A DNA stretch of 64,000 bases from Membranipora membranacea (lineage: Eukaryota; Bryozoa; Gymnolaemata; Cheilostomatida; Membraniporidae): contig OU612069.1 in NCBI GenBank assembly GCA_914767715.1, positions 14,007,387 to 14,071,386 on the forward strand, read 5' to 3'. Numbering within the stretch: the first letter of the stretch is position 1; the number at the start of each line of letters is the position of its first letter. The notes under the pieces are model-generated. The model was not told the origin of the DNA, did not search any database, and was given only the letters and a program-made list of their open reading frames with translations. Made by a program: the position numbers and the translations under genes. Shown here one piece after another: positions 34,744-45,465 of this stretch.

Positions 34744-35331
34744 TTATATGATTTTTTGAATGCAATCACCCTGAGATTGGCAACTCGCTCTGCAAGGGTC
34801 ATTGGTATTGAGAAGTTTTCATAATATCTAAATAACTTACATGGTTTGTTTTGCAGTTGATGCACAACGAGCCCATCCAAAGGCTCCACATTCTATTGTA
34901 CCACCAGCAGGAATAGTAGCTGTGGTTCGATATTCAACTGCCTGTAATAAACGCCGAAATAATACATTGAATATGACAATGAAAATGATAGTATTAATTT
35001 TAATGATGTTATGATGTGAAGACAAAGTTTGTGTTGTTAAGTAATGAGCGTATCAAGAAAAACATTGCTATTGTTTAATCACTTCAGAGCAGTTTTTATT
35101 GTTCAAACCGGTCCAGTTATTGCCATTAATTCAATGATCAATTAGCCAAGGTTGAAAAATACAGGTATAATTATTTTTTAAATCAAATGATTTACAGATA
35201 AACCTCACCTTGTATCAAGTCGTTGCTATATTGGGGCGTGGCTTTATACAGCAAAATACATCAGTTACATTCTGTTGCGTTCCTTTAAGTGTTTCAAGAT
35301 TAAGAATGAGCTCATCTTTTTCGCCTTCCAT
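34744..35331 (-). pseudogene. Small cysteine-rich protein, 3' exons, one in-frame stop
   Basis: Three exons join on the minus strand: 35331-35209, 34941-34841 and 34789-34744, with phases 0 and 2 and good GT-AG borders. A poly(A) signal AATAAA is at 34734-34729, just after the stop. Read in order the protein has VFCCIKPRPN, then YKAVEYRTTATIPAGG, then ECGAFGWARC and SCQSQGDC. The only break is a TGA at 35217-35215, two codons before the end of the first exon, so the copy is a pseudogene or the base is a sequencing error. The layout (CC-x-KP, then KxVxYRxT, then spaced cysteines) resembles the intact gene at 47020-48175 and, loosely, EMI-like extracellular domains. No signal-peptide exon was identified upstream; the ATG used is the first in the exon and may be internal. 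Confidence 0.4.
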
Positions 35332-35456
35332 CTCCTTGTTTGCCAGAGAACAGATTATCAATAGACTGAATTGATCATTATAGCTCATCCTTCCAATTAA
35401 GTTGCAAATGAATTGAATATCTTAACCTTTGTGATGGTTGTTTGTGTTTTCACAAT

Positions 35457-35723
35457 CTAGTGCCAGTACTTTTGAGTGCAATGGCTAGATGATAGTAACA
35501 ACCTAGTTTGTTCAAAGGCAATCATTGTTACCAAGTAAATATTTGATCTGACAACATAACTTAAACGGGAATCAGCAGTTAGCCTTTCCTTTAGTTCACT
35601 GAACTTCCTTTCACCAATCATATATCTTTCAACAGGCAAGTCTTCTCTGTAAATCATCTCATTTCTGTCCGCTAAATCTTCAGTATGCACCAATCCGCCA
35701 CAATAATTTAATCTAATAAACAA
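35457..35723 (-). other. Protein-like minus-strand frame, unknown
   Basis: An open frame with charged, helix-like composition (EDLPVERYMIGERKFSELKE). It lies upstream of the cysteine-rich exons on the same strand, but no in-phase junction to them was found. Could be an exon of the same transcript or a chance frame. Confidence 0.25.
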
Positions 35724-36231
35724 TGTTTTTTACTTTGACTTCACACTCCTCACCATTCAAACTAACTCACTTTTTCTTGTTGGCTTCTCTGCAGCGTTTG
35801 AAGTCAATATATATGCTTTGATGCTTTGTGTGTATGTATGTTTGATTTACATCTTGGACTTACAAGGCTCCATCTTGAGTCAGTGAATGACTGCTACATT
35901 AGTTTGATCAAGCATGCATATAACTGAGTTTTGAATGCTCACTTGTTTAATGTGAGTTCAACTAATTTTGTCCCAATACAAATATCTATGGCAACCACCT
36001 ACAAGTTCTGACATCCTATTCTGAATATTCAAATGACATTTGTCTATGGATCTTGTATGTGCTGACTGCACATAATACACCAGTACCATTGTCATGTGGT
36101 TCTATAGCAAGCCGCTCAAAAATTTTAAAAATAGGAATTAATTCATTGGTAGACAAACTCAATACTATTTTGTATATTTTTCTGTGTACCATGGAAATAA
36201 ATATACATCAACTATATTTTTGTTTGGGAAG

Positions 36232-36880
36232 CGCGACAACTTGGCCCTAGCCAAACTTGGCCCTAGCCAAACTTGGCCCGAGACAAACTTGGCCCGAGCC
36301 AAACTTGGCCCCAAATATATAACTTGGCCCGATGCAATGAAACCTGGCCCCAATTAGTAAAGCTTGGCCCCAATTAGTAAAACTTGGCCCAATGCAATGA
36401 AACTTGGCCCCAATCAGTAAAACTTGGCCCCATGTACTGAAACTTGGCCCCAATTAGTAAAACTTGGCCCCAAATATAAAACTTGGCCCGATGCAATGAA
36501 ACCTGGCCACAATGCAGTGAAACTTGGCCCCAATTAGTAAAACTTGGCCCCAAGTACTGAAACTTGGCCCCAATTAGTAAAACTTGGCCCCAAATATGAA
36601 ACTTGACCCCATGTACTGAAACTTGGCCCCAATTAGTATAACTTGGCCCCAAATATAAAACTTGGCCCCATGTACTGAAACTTGGCCCCAATTAGTAAAA
36701 CTTGGCCCCAAATATAAAACTTGGCCCGATGCAATGAAACCTGGCCCCAATGCAGTGAAACTTGGCCCCAATTAGTAAAACTTGGCCCTTAGTACTGAAA
36801 CTTGGCCCCAATTAGTAAAACTTGGCCCCAAACATAAAACTTGGCCCCATGTACTGAAACTTGGCCCCAATTAGTAAAAC
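36232..36880 (+). repeat. Left minisatellite arm, core ACTTGGCCCC
   Basis: About 33 monomers of 16-21 bp share ACTTGGCCCC followed by one of four variable parts: AATTAGTAAA, ATGTACTGAA, AAATATAAA or GATGCAATGAA. The inner part shows a recurring order of these variants. Minus-strand open frames here are a by-product of the repeat. Confidence 0.95.
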
Positions 36881-36899
36881 TAACATGAATGAAAAGCTC

Positions 36900-38730
36900 C
36901 CTGCTCTGGCAGGCTCAGTGGAAGAGAATAATGGTCCGCATTCAAGTCAACGGTGTATGAGGTGTACAAAGAGATCTTGGAATATGTGGAGAGATATCAT
37001 GCAGACTGGTTTGAGGAGAGCGATAAAGAACTGTGTGAACCGATAGCCCTGAATGAAATGTTGAATCGTAATACCAGATCCATCAAAAACAGGTTTAGAC
37101 ACTACTCATGTCGTCTGCAAAAGAAATGTCATGAATTGAAAAATGAATGGTGGCAGAGTAAAGCTGCTGAACTGCAGGAGCTGGCAGACATGAATTACAC
37201 TAGCGGTTTCCATCAAGGACTTTGGGCAGTACGGGGTCCGAGGGTTGATCAATCTGATCAGCTACTTTCCTCCGACAATCAGACTTTACTAACTGAGAAA
37301 AAGACCTTCTCCCTTGTTGGACAGAACATCTCAACACTCTTCTCAATGAAAGCAATGAGATTGATGATGCTCCTGACTTGGACGAAGTGAACAATGCTAT
37401 GTATATGCTCAGCAATGGAAAGTCACCCGGTGCAGATAGAATACACCCTGAAATATCATATTCAGAGTGGCTCTACTAGTGCAGCACCTGCAACACCATG
37501 AGATCATTGTTGACTCTTGGAAGAGCGGAGAGCCTCCACAAGATTGGAAGGATGCTCAGCTTATAACCCTGTTTAAGAAAGGTGATCGACGTCTCTGTGG
37601 GAAATATCAAGGCATCTCACTTCTATCAACACCTGTTAAGTATTAGCCTGTGTGTTACTCAAAAGATTGAGCCTTTATGCAGAGGACCTACTCCCAGAGG
37701 CACAATGTGGATTTTTTGCAGGCGAAGATACTGTAGATATGATATTCTTCCTGAAGCAAATTCAAGAAGATTATGTTGAGCCGAGGATGTAATGGTGTTT
37801 TGACTTTTGGCTTTGACACTGTGAACAGAAATGCCTTGTGGGCTATTCTAGAGAAACTTGGTTTTCCTGCCAATTTCACCAATCTTGTGTCGGCCCTACA
37901 CAAAGGAGTGAATACATCAGTCAGCAGGTGAAAGGGCTTGAGTACGTGAACTTATATTTGCAGATGATACTCCAGTTGTTGCTCAAGACCATGCAGATGC
38001 ACAGGAAACTATATCTGGTTTTTCCCAGTCAGCCAAACAGTTTGGGTAAAAGATTAGCATAAAAAAGACTGAGGTGATGTACCAACCTTCACCGGGCTTA
38101 TCTGACGCAGGAGATGACATCCATATTGATGGTGAAAACCTTGCTATGGTTAGCAGGTTTAAGCATCTTGGTACAACTGACACCAACGACAACAAGCTCG
38201 ACACTGAACTGGAGATACGCATGTCCAATGCCTCAAAAGCCTTTGGGAGACTCAGAGATCATATATGGGACAATAAGGATCCTACCATCAAGACTAAAAG
38301 TGCTGTGTACAGAGCCATTGTTCTATCAGTTCTTCTCTATGGTGTCGAATCCTGGTTTGTGTACAAGGTTACTGCTTATAAACTTAATGCATTCATGATT
38401 AGACACCTGAGACAGATACTCAACATAAAGTGGTGGCAGTTTATATCAAATGAAAGGATCCTAAAAACAACTTCCTTACCTGGCATGTACGATATTCTCA
38501 TCAGCAGTTGCCTCAGCAGGACCGGTCATTTCCACAGTCTAGATAACACCCGAATACCAAAGCTTATATTGTACTCACAACTCACTGATGGTACATATGG
38601 AATTGGATGCCCAAAGCTGAGATACGAGGACATCATCAAAAGAACCCCTGAAAGATCGGGAGATCCCCCTCAGATCTTGGCAGAGCCTATCCCGAAGCAG
38701 ACACGATTGGAGACTATTTATTCGTAGACG
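36900..38730 (+). pseudogene. Non-LTR retrotransposon reverse transcriptase, decayed
   Basis: Read across several frames, the region contains in order: DWFEESDKEL and QKKCHELKNEWWQSKAAELQ, the linker typical of LINE polyproteins; [30 protein letters not shown] and [20 protein letters not shown] motifs 1-2; AQCGF; the catalytic box as FADD (37957-37968) instead of YADD; and IKKTEVMYQPSPG. An RT C-terminal part with FKHLG and VLLYGVESW follows in one long frame (38074-38727). At least four frameshifts separate the parts. It lies wholly between the foldback arms and differs from the LINE at 40595-45465. Confidence 0.8.
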
Positions 38731-39226
38731 AAAGACGTCATCATCGGCCACGATGGACAGCTAAATACTAAGAATGCAAAAATTAGCAACATGGAACTCT
38801 TTAGGGATGGCATGCTCACAGATTTAAAAGAAACTTTTATGATGCAATTATCACAAACCAGAATACTGTGGCTGTTGTTTGAGTTCAGAATTGCCTTCTT
38901 ATAAGCATAACACAGATAACTCCAGAAATAAACATACAGTAAGCAGACCATAAATGCGGTAACAATTAGCATGTTCGCTCATTATATCGACTATTTATTT
39001 AAGGTGGTTTTCTGTAATACTTAATATATGCCACATGGAAGCTCATTTGAGCGAGATTTATACAATTTAATTTCAATGACATGACCAACTAGCTGCATCG
39101 CCAGGTAATACTGTAGAACTGTCTTAAATGATAGGAACTGGGCGGCTAAACATCTGTACAAGAAACTCCTACTCAGCCTAGTATATAGTTCACTTGCAAG
39201 AGATTAATAGTGTATGAGGCATGCAT

Positions 39227-39633
39227 GGGGCCAAGTTTTATATTTGGAGCCAAGTTTTAGTATTTGGGCCAAGTTTTACTAATAAGGGCCAAGTTTTATA
39301 ATTGGAGCCAAGTTTTGGTATTTGGGGCCAAGTTTTACTAATTGGGGCCAAGTTTCATTGCATGGGGCCAAGTTTTAGTATCTGGGCCAAGTTTTACTAA
39401 TAGGGCCAAGTTTTATATTTGGAGCCAAGTTTTGGTATTTGGGGCAAAGTTTCATTGCATGGGGCCAAGTTTTAGTATCTGGGGCCAAGTTTTAGTATTT
39501 GGGGCCAAGTTTTACTAATTGGGGCCAAGTTTGGCTCGGGCCAAGTTTGGCTCGGGCCAAGTTTGTCTCGGGCCAAGTTTGTCTCGGGCCAAGTTTGGCT
39601 CGGGCCAAGTTTGGCTCGGGCCAAGTTGTCGCG
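39227..39633 (-). repeat. Right minisatellite arm (inverted)
   Basis: About 21 monomers with the complementary core GGGGCCAAGT, ending with six 16-bp units and the terminal GTCGCG. Shorter and more diverged than the left arm. Confidence 0.95.
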
Positions 39634-40594
39634 GATTCTTTGTTTGTTCCCATTAAATTATGCTAAATAAATAAACACCGTATAATAGAACACAGTTTCC
39701 TTTTATAGATTTGACTAACAGGATCATAAAAATATATGGCTTACATGTTGGTGTATCACTTTGAAGGCTATGCCGAATAATCTATGCTAGCCAGGAGTTC
39801 GATAGGATGAACTGATTAACTAACTAATAGACTTACAAATATATTTTTAATACTAAGTCAGCTATAATACAAATGTTGCTGTGATAAATTATATTCTATG
39901 ATACAATAGAGAGATGCAAAAGAATCTCACATTAATTTTTCGGATTGGTATTTAACTCACACATCCTCTCATTTATGATACCATGCTTTCATTATCCTAC
40001 ACATTATATAGTATGTAACACTCTACCACTTATCTTTTTATTCAAGTCATTTTTGTATCTATGATGATGTGTGAGGTCGACAAGTTATTTTTAATTTGCT
40101 TTAATTATAAACTTTTAGAAAACCTCAAAAAATAAATAAATAAGCCCGAATTTGTCATAATCCTGTTTTGTACTAGATAGTGACAAAATCGAGGTGTGCA
40201 ATTTTTCATAATCATCAATCTCTAATTCCTACACATCTGTTCTGTATCTTCAAAAATCAGGTTATAGATGTTGAACTGAAAACCTTAAAAAAACAATCTC
40301 GTTTCCATTGTGTAAAGATCCATAGAGAGGGACACGACAGGAAATCATGTGTCTACTAAGGCTAAAGTGATCTTCTTTTTATTTGTAAGTTATCTTAGTC
40401 AAACCAACTAAAACCGCACATACATGAAAGAACATAAAATGTTCTTTCATGTATGGTGCTGTTTTAGTAAACAGGTTCTTGTTTTGTACAAAGCTATCAC
40501 AAGACTTTACCAGTCTCTTAGCCTGAATTATCATTGACAGTTATGTAATTTCTATACTTATATTAGAGCTGTATCTGAAAATTTCAAGTCGGTA
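39634..40594. other. Non-coding stretch with a strong palindrome
   Basis: No gene seen. A hairpin lies at 40408-40466: 17-bp perfect arms (CATACATGAAAGAACAT and complement) with a 3-base loop, extended outwards by about 10 more nearly matching bases. Confidence 0.6.
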
Positions 40595-41913
40595 ATGCTA
40601 AATTGATATCCTTGGAAGACCCTGAGCAGGTGCGTGCGCCATGTACACACTTTTACAGCACAATGTCAATTTCTACACACGTTAAGGAACTGGAGAAAAA
40701 TCACCCTGATTCTTGTATTATGGTAATGGGCGATTTCAACCAGCTTCCTTTCAGACTTGATGGATATTACCAGGTAGTTAAAACACTGACAAGAAACAAT
40801 AGAATCCTAGACAAATGTTACATCAGACTCAAAAACGCCTTCAGCCATTGCCACCAACTTGCAAACCTCGGTGGATCTGACCATTACATAACTCATCTCA
40901 TCCCAACCTACACACCTCTCTCCAAATATAAACCTACCAGAGTAACCCGTCGGATGTTTAGAAACGAAAACTGTGACAACTTGAAAGCAGCTTTGGATAT
41001 TACACTCTGGGATAATTTACTTTCTGATGAGGATGATATCCACAAACTGAAGTTATCTCAGACTATATCAATTTCTGTACAGACACCTCACCTGCATACC
41101 CACTAAAAGTTTCAGGATGTGTACCAACCAAAAACCGTGGATGAACAAGCATATATCAGAGATGTTGGAACAAAAACAAACTGCTCATGAAACTGGCAAT
41201 CGTAAACTGTATAACAAACTTAAGCGTGATATAACCAAGGCAATAATTATCGCTAAGAAAAGCTACTCTACCAAAATTCAACAACAACTAGTCAAACAAC
41301 CTGCAAAAGCATGGACAGATATCAAGAAAATTAGTGGGCTACCTACTAGCACCAACACAACTCCTAAGCAGAACCTATTTGCCCCAGATGACCTGAATAC
41401 CTTCTTCACCAGATATGAGAAACCTATACCCGTCCCGCCTGTGATAAACAATTCTAACACTACAGCACCACCAATAGAAATAAAAGAAGATATAGTCCTC
41501 AAACAGCTCAGTGGACTTAACCCTAGGAAAGGCCCCGGACCAGATGGCCTCATTCCCAAAGTTTTAAAGCTATGCTCCAACCAGCTGGCGCCTATCATCA
41601 CTAGACTGTTCAGCTCCTCTATCAACTCTGAAACTACACCTGCATCATGGAAATCGGCTATAATAAAACCTCTACCAAAAGTCAAAGACCTTCTCAATTT
41701 AAACAGTATCGACCAATAGCGCTAACTAGCTGTCTCTGCAAGATGATGGAGCGGCTTGTAAAACATTATATTATGGCTCATACTCCTATGCATAGATACC
41801 AGTTCGCATATCAAGCTAATCGGTCTACACAAGATGCCCTGCTCTGTCTAACTTCGACCGTCACCAGCTTTATTGACCAGAAGGCTTCACACTATGCTAG
41901 ATGTCTCTTCTTA

Positions 41914-42596
41914 AGGTGTGGCTACATGTCACGATGTAATCACAGGCCGATGGCATGTCTAGACATGCTAGGCCGATCTCACACTGCTACACAGGCCTAT
42001 GAGTTAGTACTCGATGGTTTAGTGAGTTATAGTGGGGTAATAAATCAGGTGCCTAGATTGACCAATTAACTCCCTCAGTTCAATCGATTGACCAATGATA
42101 TTTAATGGGCGTGTTAACAAATGACCGGATATGTCATATTAAATCCGGGTCTTTGTCACTTAGAATCTTCACCAAATAAAATTTCATTCTTCTGTAAAAT
42201 TGATTTTCCTATGCTATACTATGGATGTCATGTCAGGACAGCTTCCATTTCCAAGTGATACAGCTATTACCTTCCATATTTTCACTACAGCACCACTCCT
42301 ATCTTTGTAGTTATGGTCTTTTTTATCATAAATAGGAGGATGTGATTTAACTACAGATATTATCAACTCCTCCATTTTTGATAGCCTGTCACGATTTGAT
42401 AGATGACGTGTTTAACCGCGTAATTATTTAAGCAAGCAATCAACAACCAATCAGCATAGAGGATCGTCTAGATCACTCGGGCAAAAGACCAACAAGTTGG
42501 ATGTCCACTTAACACGAGTAATCACTCGTGCAGATCCACCGATTAACCACTCGTGACCCCAAATCGATGTAAAAATCGTGACATGTAGCCACACCT
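41914..42596. mobile_element. Harbinger-like MITE inside the LINE
   Basis: The 683-bp insert has perfect 22-bp terminal inverted repeats beginning AGGTGTGGCTACATGTCACG. The trinucleotide TTA flanks both ends (41911-41913 and 42597-42599). Removing the insert and one TTA restores the LINE codons for LFLDFSSAFDT. A 3-bp TTA duplication is the mark of PIF/Harbinger elements. No transposase inside. Confidence 0.9.
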
Positions 42597-43399
42597 TTAG
42601 ACTTTTCATCGGCCTTTGACACTATACATGTTCCTGATCTTATCTCGCAGCTTACTCATCTTGACTCCAATGTCACTGAGTGGATCTACAGCTTCTTATC
42701 TAACAGAGTGCAAAGAACTGTTGTTGATGGTAAAACTTCAAATGCTATTATAACGAACACTGGCACCCCCCAGGGCTGCTGTCTGTCTCCCCTTTTGTTC
42801 TCCATATATACAAACCGGATTACCTCAAACCTGAGTAAAGTTACAATAATTAAGTACGCAGATGACACTTGCATCATAGGCTGCATAGCTAATCAATCAG
42901 ATCTCAACTCCTATTTTGATGAAATCCATAGAATTGCTAAACAATGTGCTGATTTAAATCTTTTATTAAACCCTACTAAGACCCAGGAAATGATGCTATC
43001 CACCCAATATGTTAAACCTTCTACCCCTACACTTGTTTTAAATGATACTGCTATTGCTTATAGTGATAAAGTTAATTATCTTGGTGTATTAGTTGACGAT
43101 AAGCTGCGTTTTAATGATCATGTGCATGGTATAGTTTCAACCGCCTCTCAAAGGATGAATGTAGTCAGGAATTTTGTATTTTTAAGCTCTAAATCACTAT
43201 CAAATATGCTTTTCAAAAGTTTTATTGTATCACGAATCTCCTATCGCTTACCCATTATTTTTAAAAGCTTGTATGCTGCTGACAAGCAACGCCTGTGTAA
43301 AATTTTCAAGGACGCTATTAAGTTAGGCATTGAACATCCTGATATTTATACCATGATGGACAATCAGACACGAACACTGGCCTTACGCTATATTCACGA

Positions 43400-45188
43400 C
43401 AGGGGGGTATCCTTCAACTTTTGGTTGGTAGGTCCGAGCGGCCACACAACCCAGCTGGTGGGGTTTGGGGACGCCAGAGCTTTTAAGGCGAACTTATCGC
43501 ACAAGAACACTATTATTTGCATTACAAGGCCATCTTCTGGTTTGGGTTTATGTGTGAGTTTTATTGTAACTGTCTATACCAATTATTCTTTATATTATGC
43601 CAACGAAAATATTGATATATCCATAACTATCGAATTGACCAAGCCTTACTTATACACCGCAATGGAACTTTCTCTACTTGGATGACACTGAACAAAATCT
43701 CTGATGACAGATTGAATGTCCAGTGTATCCGTTTTGTTCTTGTGAACATGTAGCAGTAATAGATGATTTAATCTATCCTGCATCATTGATGTACGCCCAG
43801 CTGTCTTGAGCCTACTGAGAGCAAAGAATGAGTGCTCACTAGACGCATTTGTGGCGGGTAACACTACAATCAGTTTCAAAATTTTGAATATGATAGGATA
43901 TAATGACTTGTTTATTATTAGGTTATTTTTATAAGACGCTATCACAGTTGTGATATCGTCTTTCACAATGTCGTTGTCCTTCTTATAAACCCTCGATTCG
44001 GCCTCAAGATCAAAGCTATCAAAGCCATAAGCATCACATATTGTGGATGTGGATGTGGCAGGATATGCACCAGAGCAAAGGAGCAACTCGATCTGCAAGA
44101 GCAATTCGATGCCCTTCTGCTCGAACCTGGCTTTGATGCCGTTTATGGCCAGGTCAAAAACCTCCATATAAAACTGGTGACTTTTCTCTTTTATGGATAA
44201 CATCACACCAGTCCCATTACAGTCGTCTAACCGGACAGGTGTCCTTCTCACTCGGCCTTCCTTTGGCGGATAACATCTGACAAATATACACAGAGCACAG
44301 CTTTTATCGTGAGGTTGATGAAACAATGCCATATAGCATTAGCTTGGTAGCAATTTATTGATTACGCCACATGAAGTTGAACAATGACACCAAATTCTGG
44401 CTATCTTTACAACTCCTCTCCTAAGCATTGACATGTCTATCAATTTGTGCTATTAGCTGAATCCCATGAGGCAGCATGGATAGTTACATCCTTGATGCCG
44501 GGGCACTTCTGCTCCCTTGGACAGGGAGGGTAACTTTCCACTTACATTTGAATCTATTGTCCAATGGATTTGCCAACAGTAAACTCTCAACCTCACTTTG
44601 GTTGGTTAGTCTAGAGAAGATAAGATGTGGAAAATGAACTCAGTCTCAGTGTGGGCATAATTTGGTAGGAATAGGAAGGAACTGCCAGTTTAGCCATGAA
44701 ATATTTGCTTTGCATGTACCAGCTCACATGTAGATGAATGCTTGAACCTTTTTCCTTGCAGAACTTGCAGAAGTTGCTTTAAATAAGCTGGATGTATCCT
44801 CCATTCTTGCCACAACTTTATAAGAATGCCTTTATATGACCTTAACCTGACCATGAGCTCTTTACATAACAATGTTGATAATAGACTGATGAAATTCATT
44901 AGCTATCATTGAGGGCTTTGGGAAATCCAAAGTTAGCCCTAAATACCTAGCAGTTGGATAAATAAACTGGGTGATGGGTTGTACTTCACTCTAAGCAAAT
45001 GATCATGTCGGAAATAAGCTAATGTTATTGTCATGTTGTCATTAAACTGAGTGATTATGAAAAATTGTGTAAGGGGGTCGTATGTTATATCGGTTTATTA
45101 TGCCATTTTTGACCTTTTCTCAACTTTGATAATTATCTATTATTGGTAGGGCCAGGCCCTAGCAGCCGTGCCGTAGGATACGGCCCTG
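43400..45188 (-). mobile_element. hAT transposon inside the LINE, internally deleted
   Basis: The 1789-bp insert starts CAGGGGGGTATCCT and ends with the complement of CAGGGCCGTATCCT (12 of 14 match). It is flanked by the 8-bp duplication ATTCACGA (43392-43399, 45189-45196). Removing it restores the LINE reading RYIHDEDHFIND, which the second LINE copy has as RYIHDAEHFIND. Ends, duplication length and the transposase fragment all say hAT. Confidence 0.92.
43646..44332 (-). CDS. hAT transposase C-terminal part (dimerisation domain)
   Basis: An open frame of 228 codons inside the hAT element. Residues about 152-199 match the hAT C-terminal dimerisation region: LPATNASSEHSFFALSRLKT then MMQDRLNHLLLLHVHK, the canonical NA-x-SER-x-FS-x-L-x2-K-T...RLN-x-L. 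Upstream residues belong to the RNase-H-like fold and its insertion domain. The BED finger and catalytic N-terminal part are missing, so it cannot be an active transposase. The first ATG is at 44332. It may be internally deleted in the element's 5' half. Confidence 0.8.
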   Translation of the reverse strand: MALFHQPHDKSCALCIFVRCYPPKEGRVRRTPVRLDDCNGTGVMLSIKEKSHQFYMEVFDLAINGIKARFEQKGIELLLQIELLLCSGAYPATSTSTICDAYGFDSFDLEAESRVYKKDNDIVKDDITTVIASYKNNLIINKSLYPIIFKILKLIVVLPATNASSEHSFFALSRLKTAGRTSMMQDRLNHLLLLHVHKNKTDTLDIQSVIRDFVQCHPSRESSIAVYK

Positions 45189-45465
45189 ATTCACGATGAG
45201 GATCATTTCATCAATGATTTGTTGAGTAAATGTCCATCTGGCAGATACCGTACAGTAAAACATAGAAGCTCACTGGGGAGAGACTGTTTTCTGCGTCATA
45301 TCACTCTTATTTTAAACGAAATACTTTTTTAGACAGAGATTTGATTTTTTATTCCAAGTGTCTTCGCTTCAAAGTGCCAACAATTACGCTGTATTTCGCG
45401 ACTCATTTTTTCTTTTAATAATGCTGTCAGTGATAGTAATAAAATCCATCCATCCATCCATTTCC

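Larger units (their letters stand above)
36232..39633 (+). mobile_element. Foldback-like element with inverted minisatellite arms around a dead LINE RT
   Basis: The segment starts CGCGACAACTTGGCCC and ends GGGCCAAGTTGTCGCG, exact complements. Next to each end are 16-bp units (ACTTGGCCCGAGCCAA-type), four on the left and six on the right, then about 20-bp units of the same core in opposite orientations. Between the arms lies 2.3 kb with a decayed reverse transcriptase. Tandem-repeat inverted arms are the hallmark of foldback elements (FB of Drosophila, TU of sea urchin). No target-site duplication could be seen at the junctions. The boundaries are set by the symmetric 16-bp ends. Confidence 0.7.
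40595..45465 (+). mobile_element. 5'-truncated LINE (jockey superfamily-like) with two nested insertions
   Basis: The coding parts are an endonuclease C-terminus (MGDFNQLP, then GGSDHYI; 40603-41106), an RT N-terminal region (GPGPDGLIPKVLK; 41117-41719), a frameshifted continuation (QYRPIALTSCLCK, YQFAYQANRSTQDAL; to 41913), the RT core (FDTIHVPDL, GTPQGCCLSPLLFSIY, catalytic KYADDT at 42852-42869; 42600-43399), and the C-terminus (45189-45330, stop at 45330). The gaps are exactly filled by the two DNA elements listed below. The 3' end is a short (ATCC)n run at about 45447-45463. It encodes target-primed reverse transcription enzymes but is dead through frameshifts and 5' truncation. The clade is probably CR1/L2/Rex1-like, by eye. 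Confidence 0.85.

Noticed and set aside
36165-36771. Several minus-strand open frames of 60-105 codons with repeated GPSF-x-x-WGQV residues
   Set aside because: They are read-through of the minisatellite arm whose monomer lengths happen to keep frame; no start context, splice sites or conservation.
36221-39650. Target-site duplication for the foldback-like element
   Set aside because: Flanks GGGAAG and GATTCT do not match at any length of 3-9 bp. A shared TTTGTTTG is not adjacent to the ends.
41278-41697. 139-codon minus-strand frame
   Set aside because: Shadow of the LINE reverse transcriptase on the plus strand.
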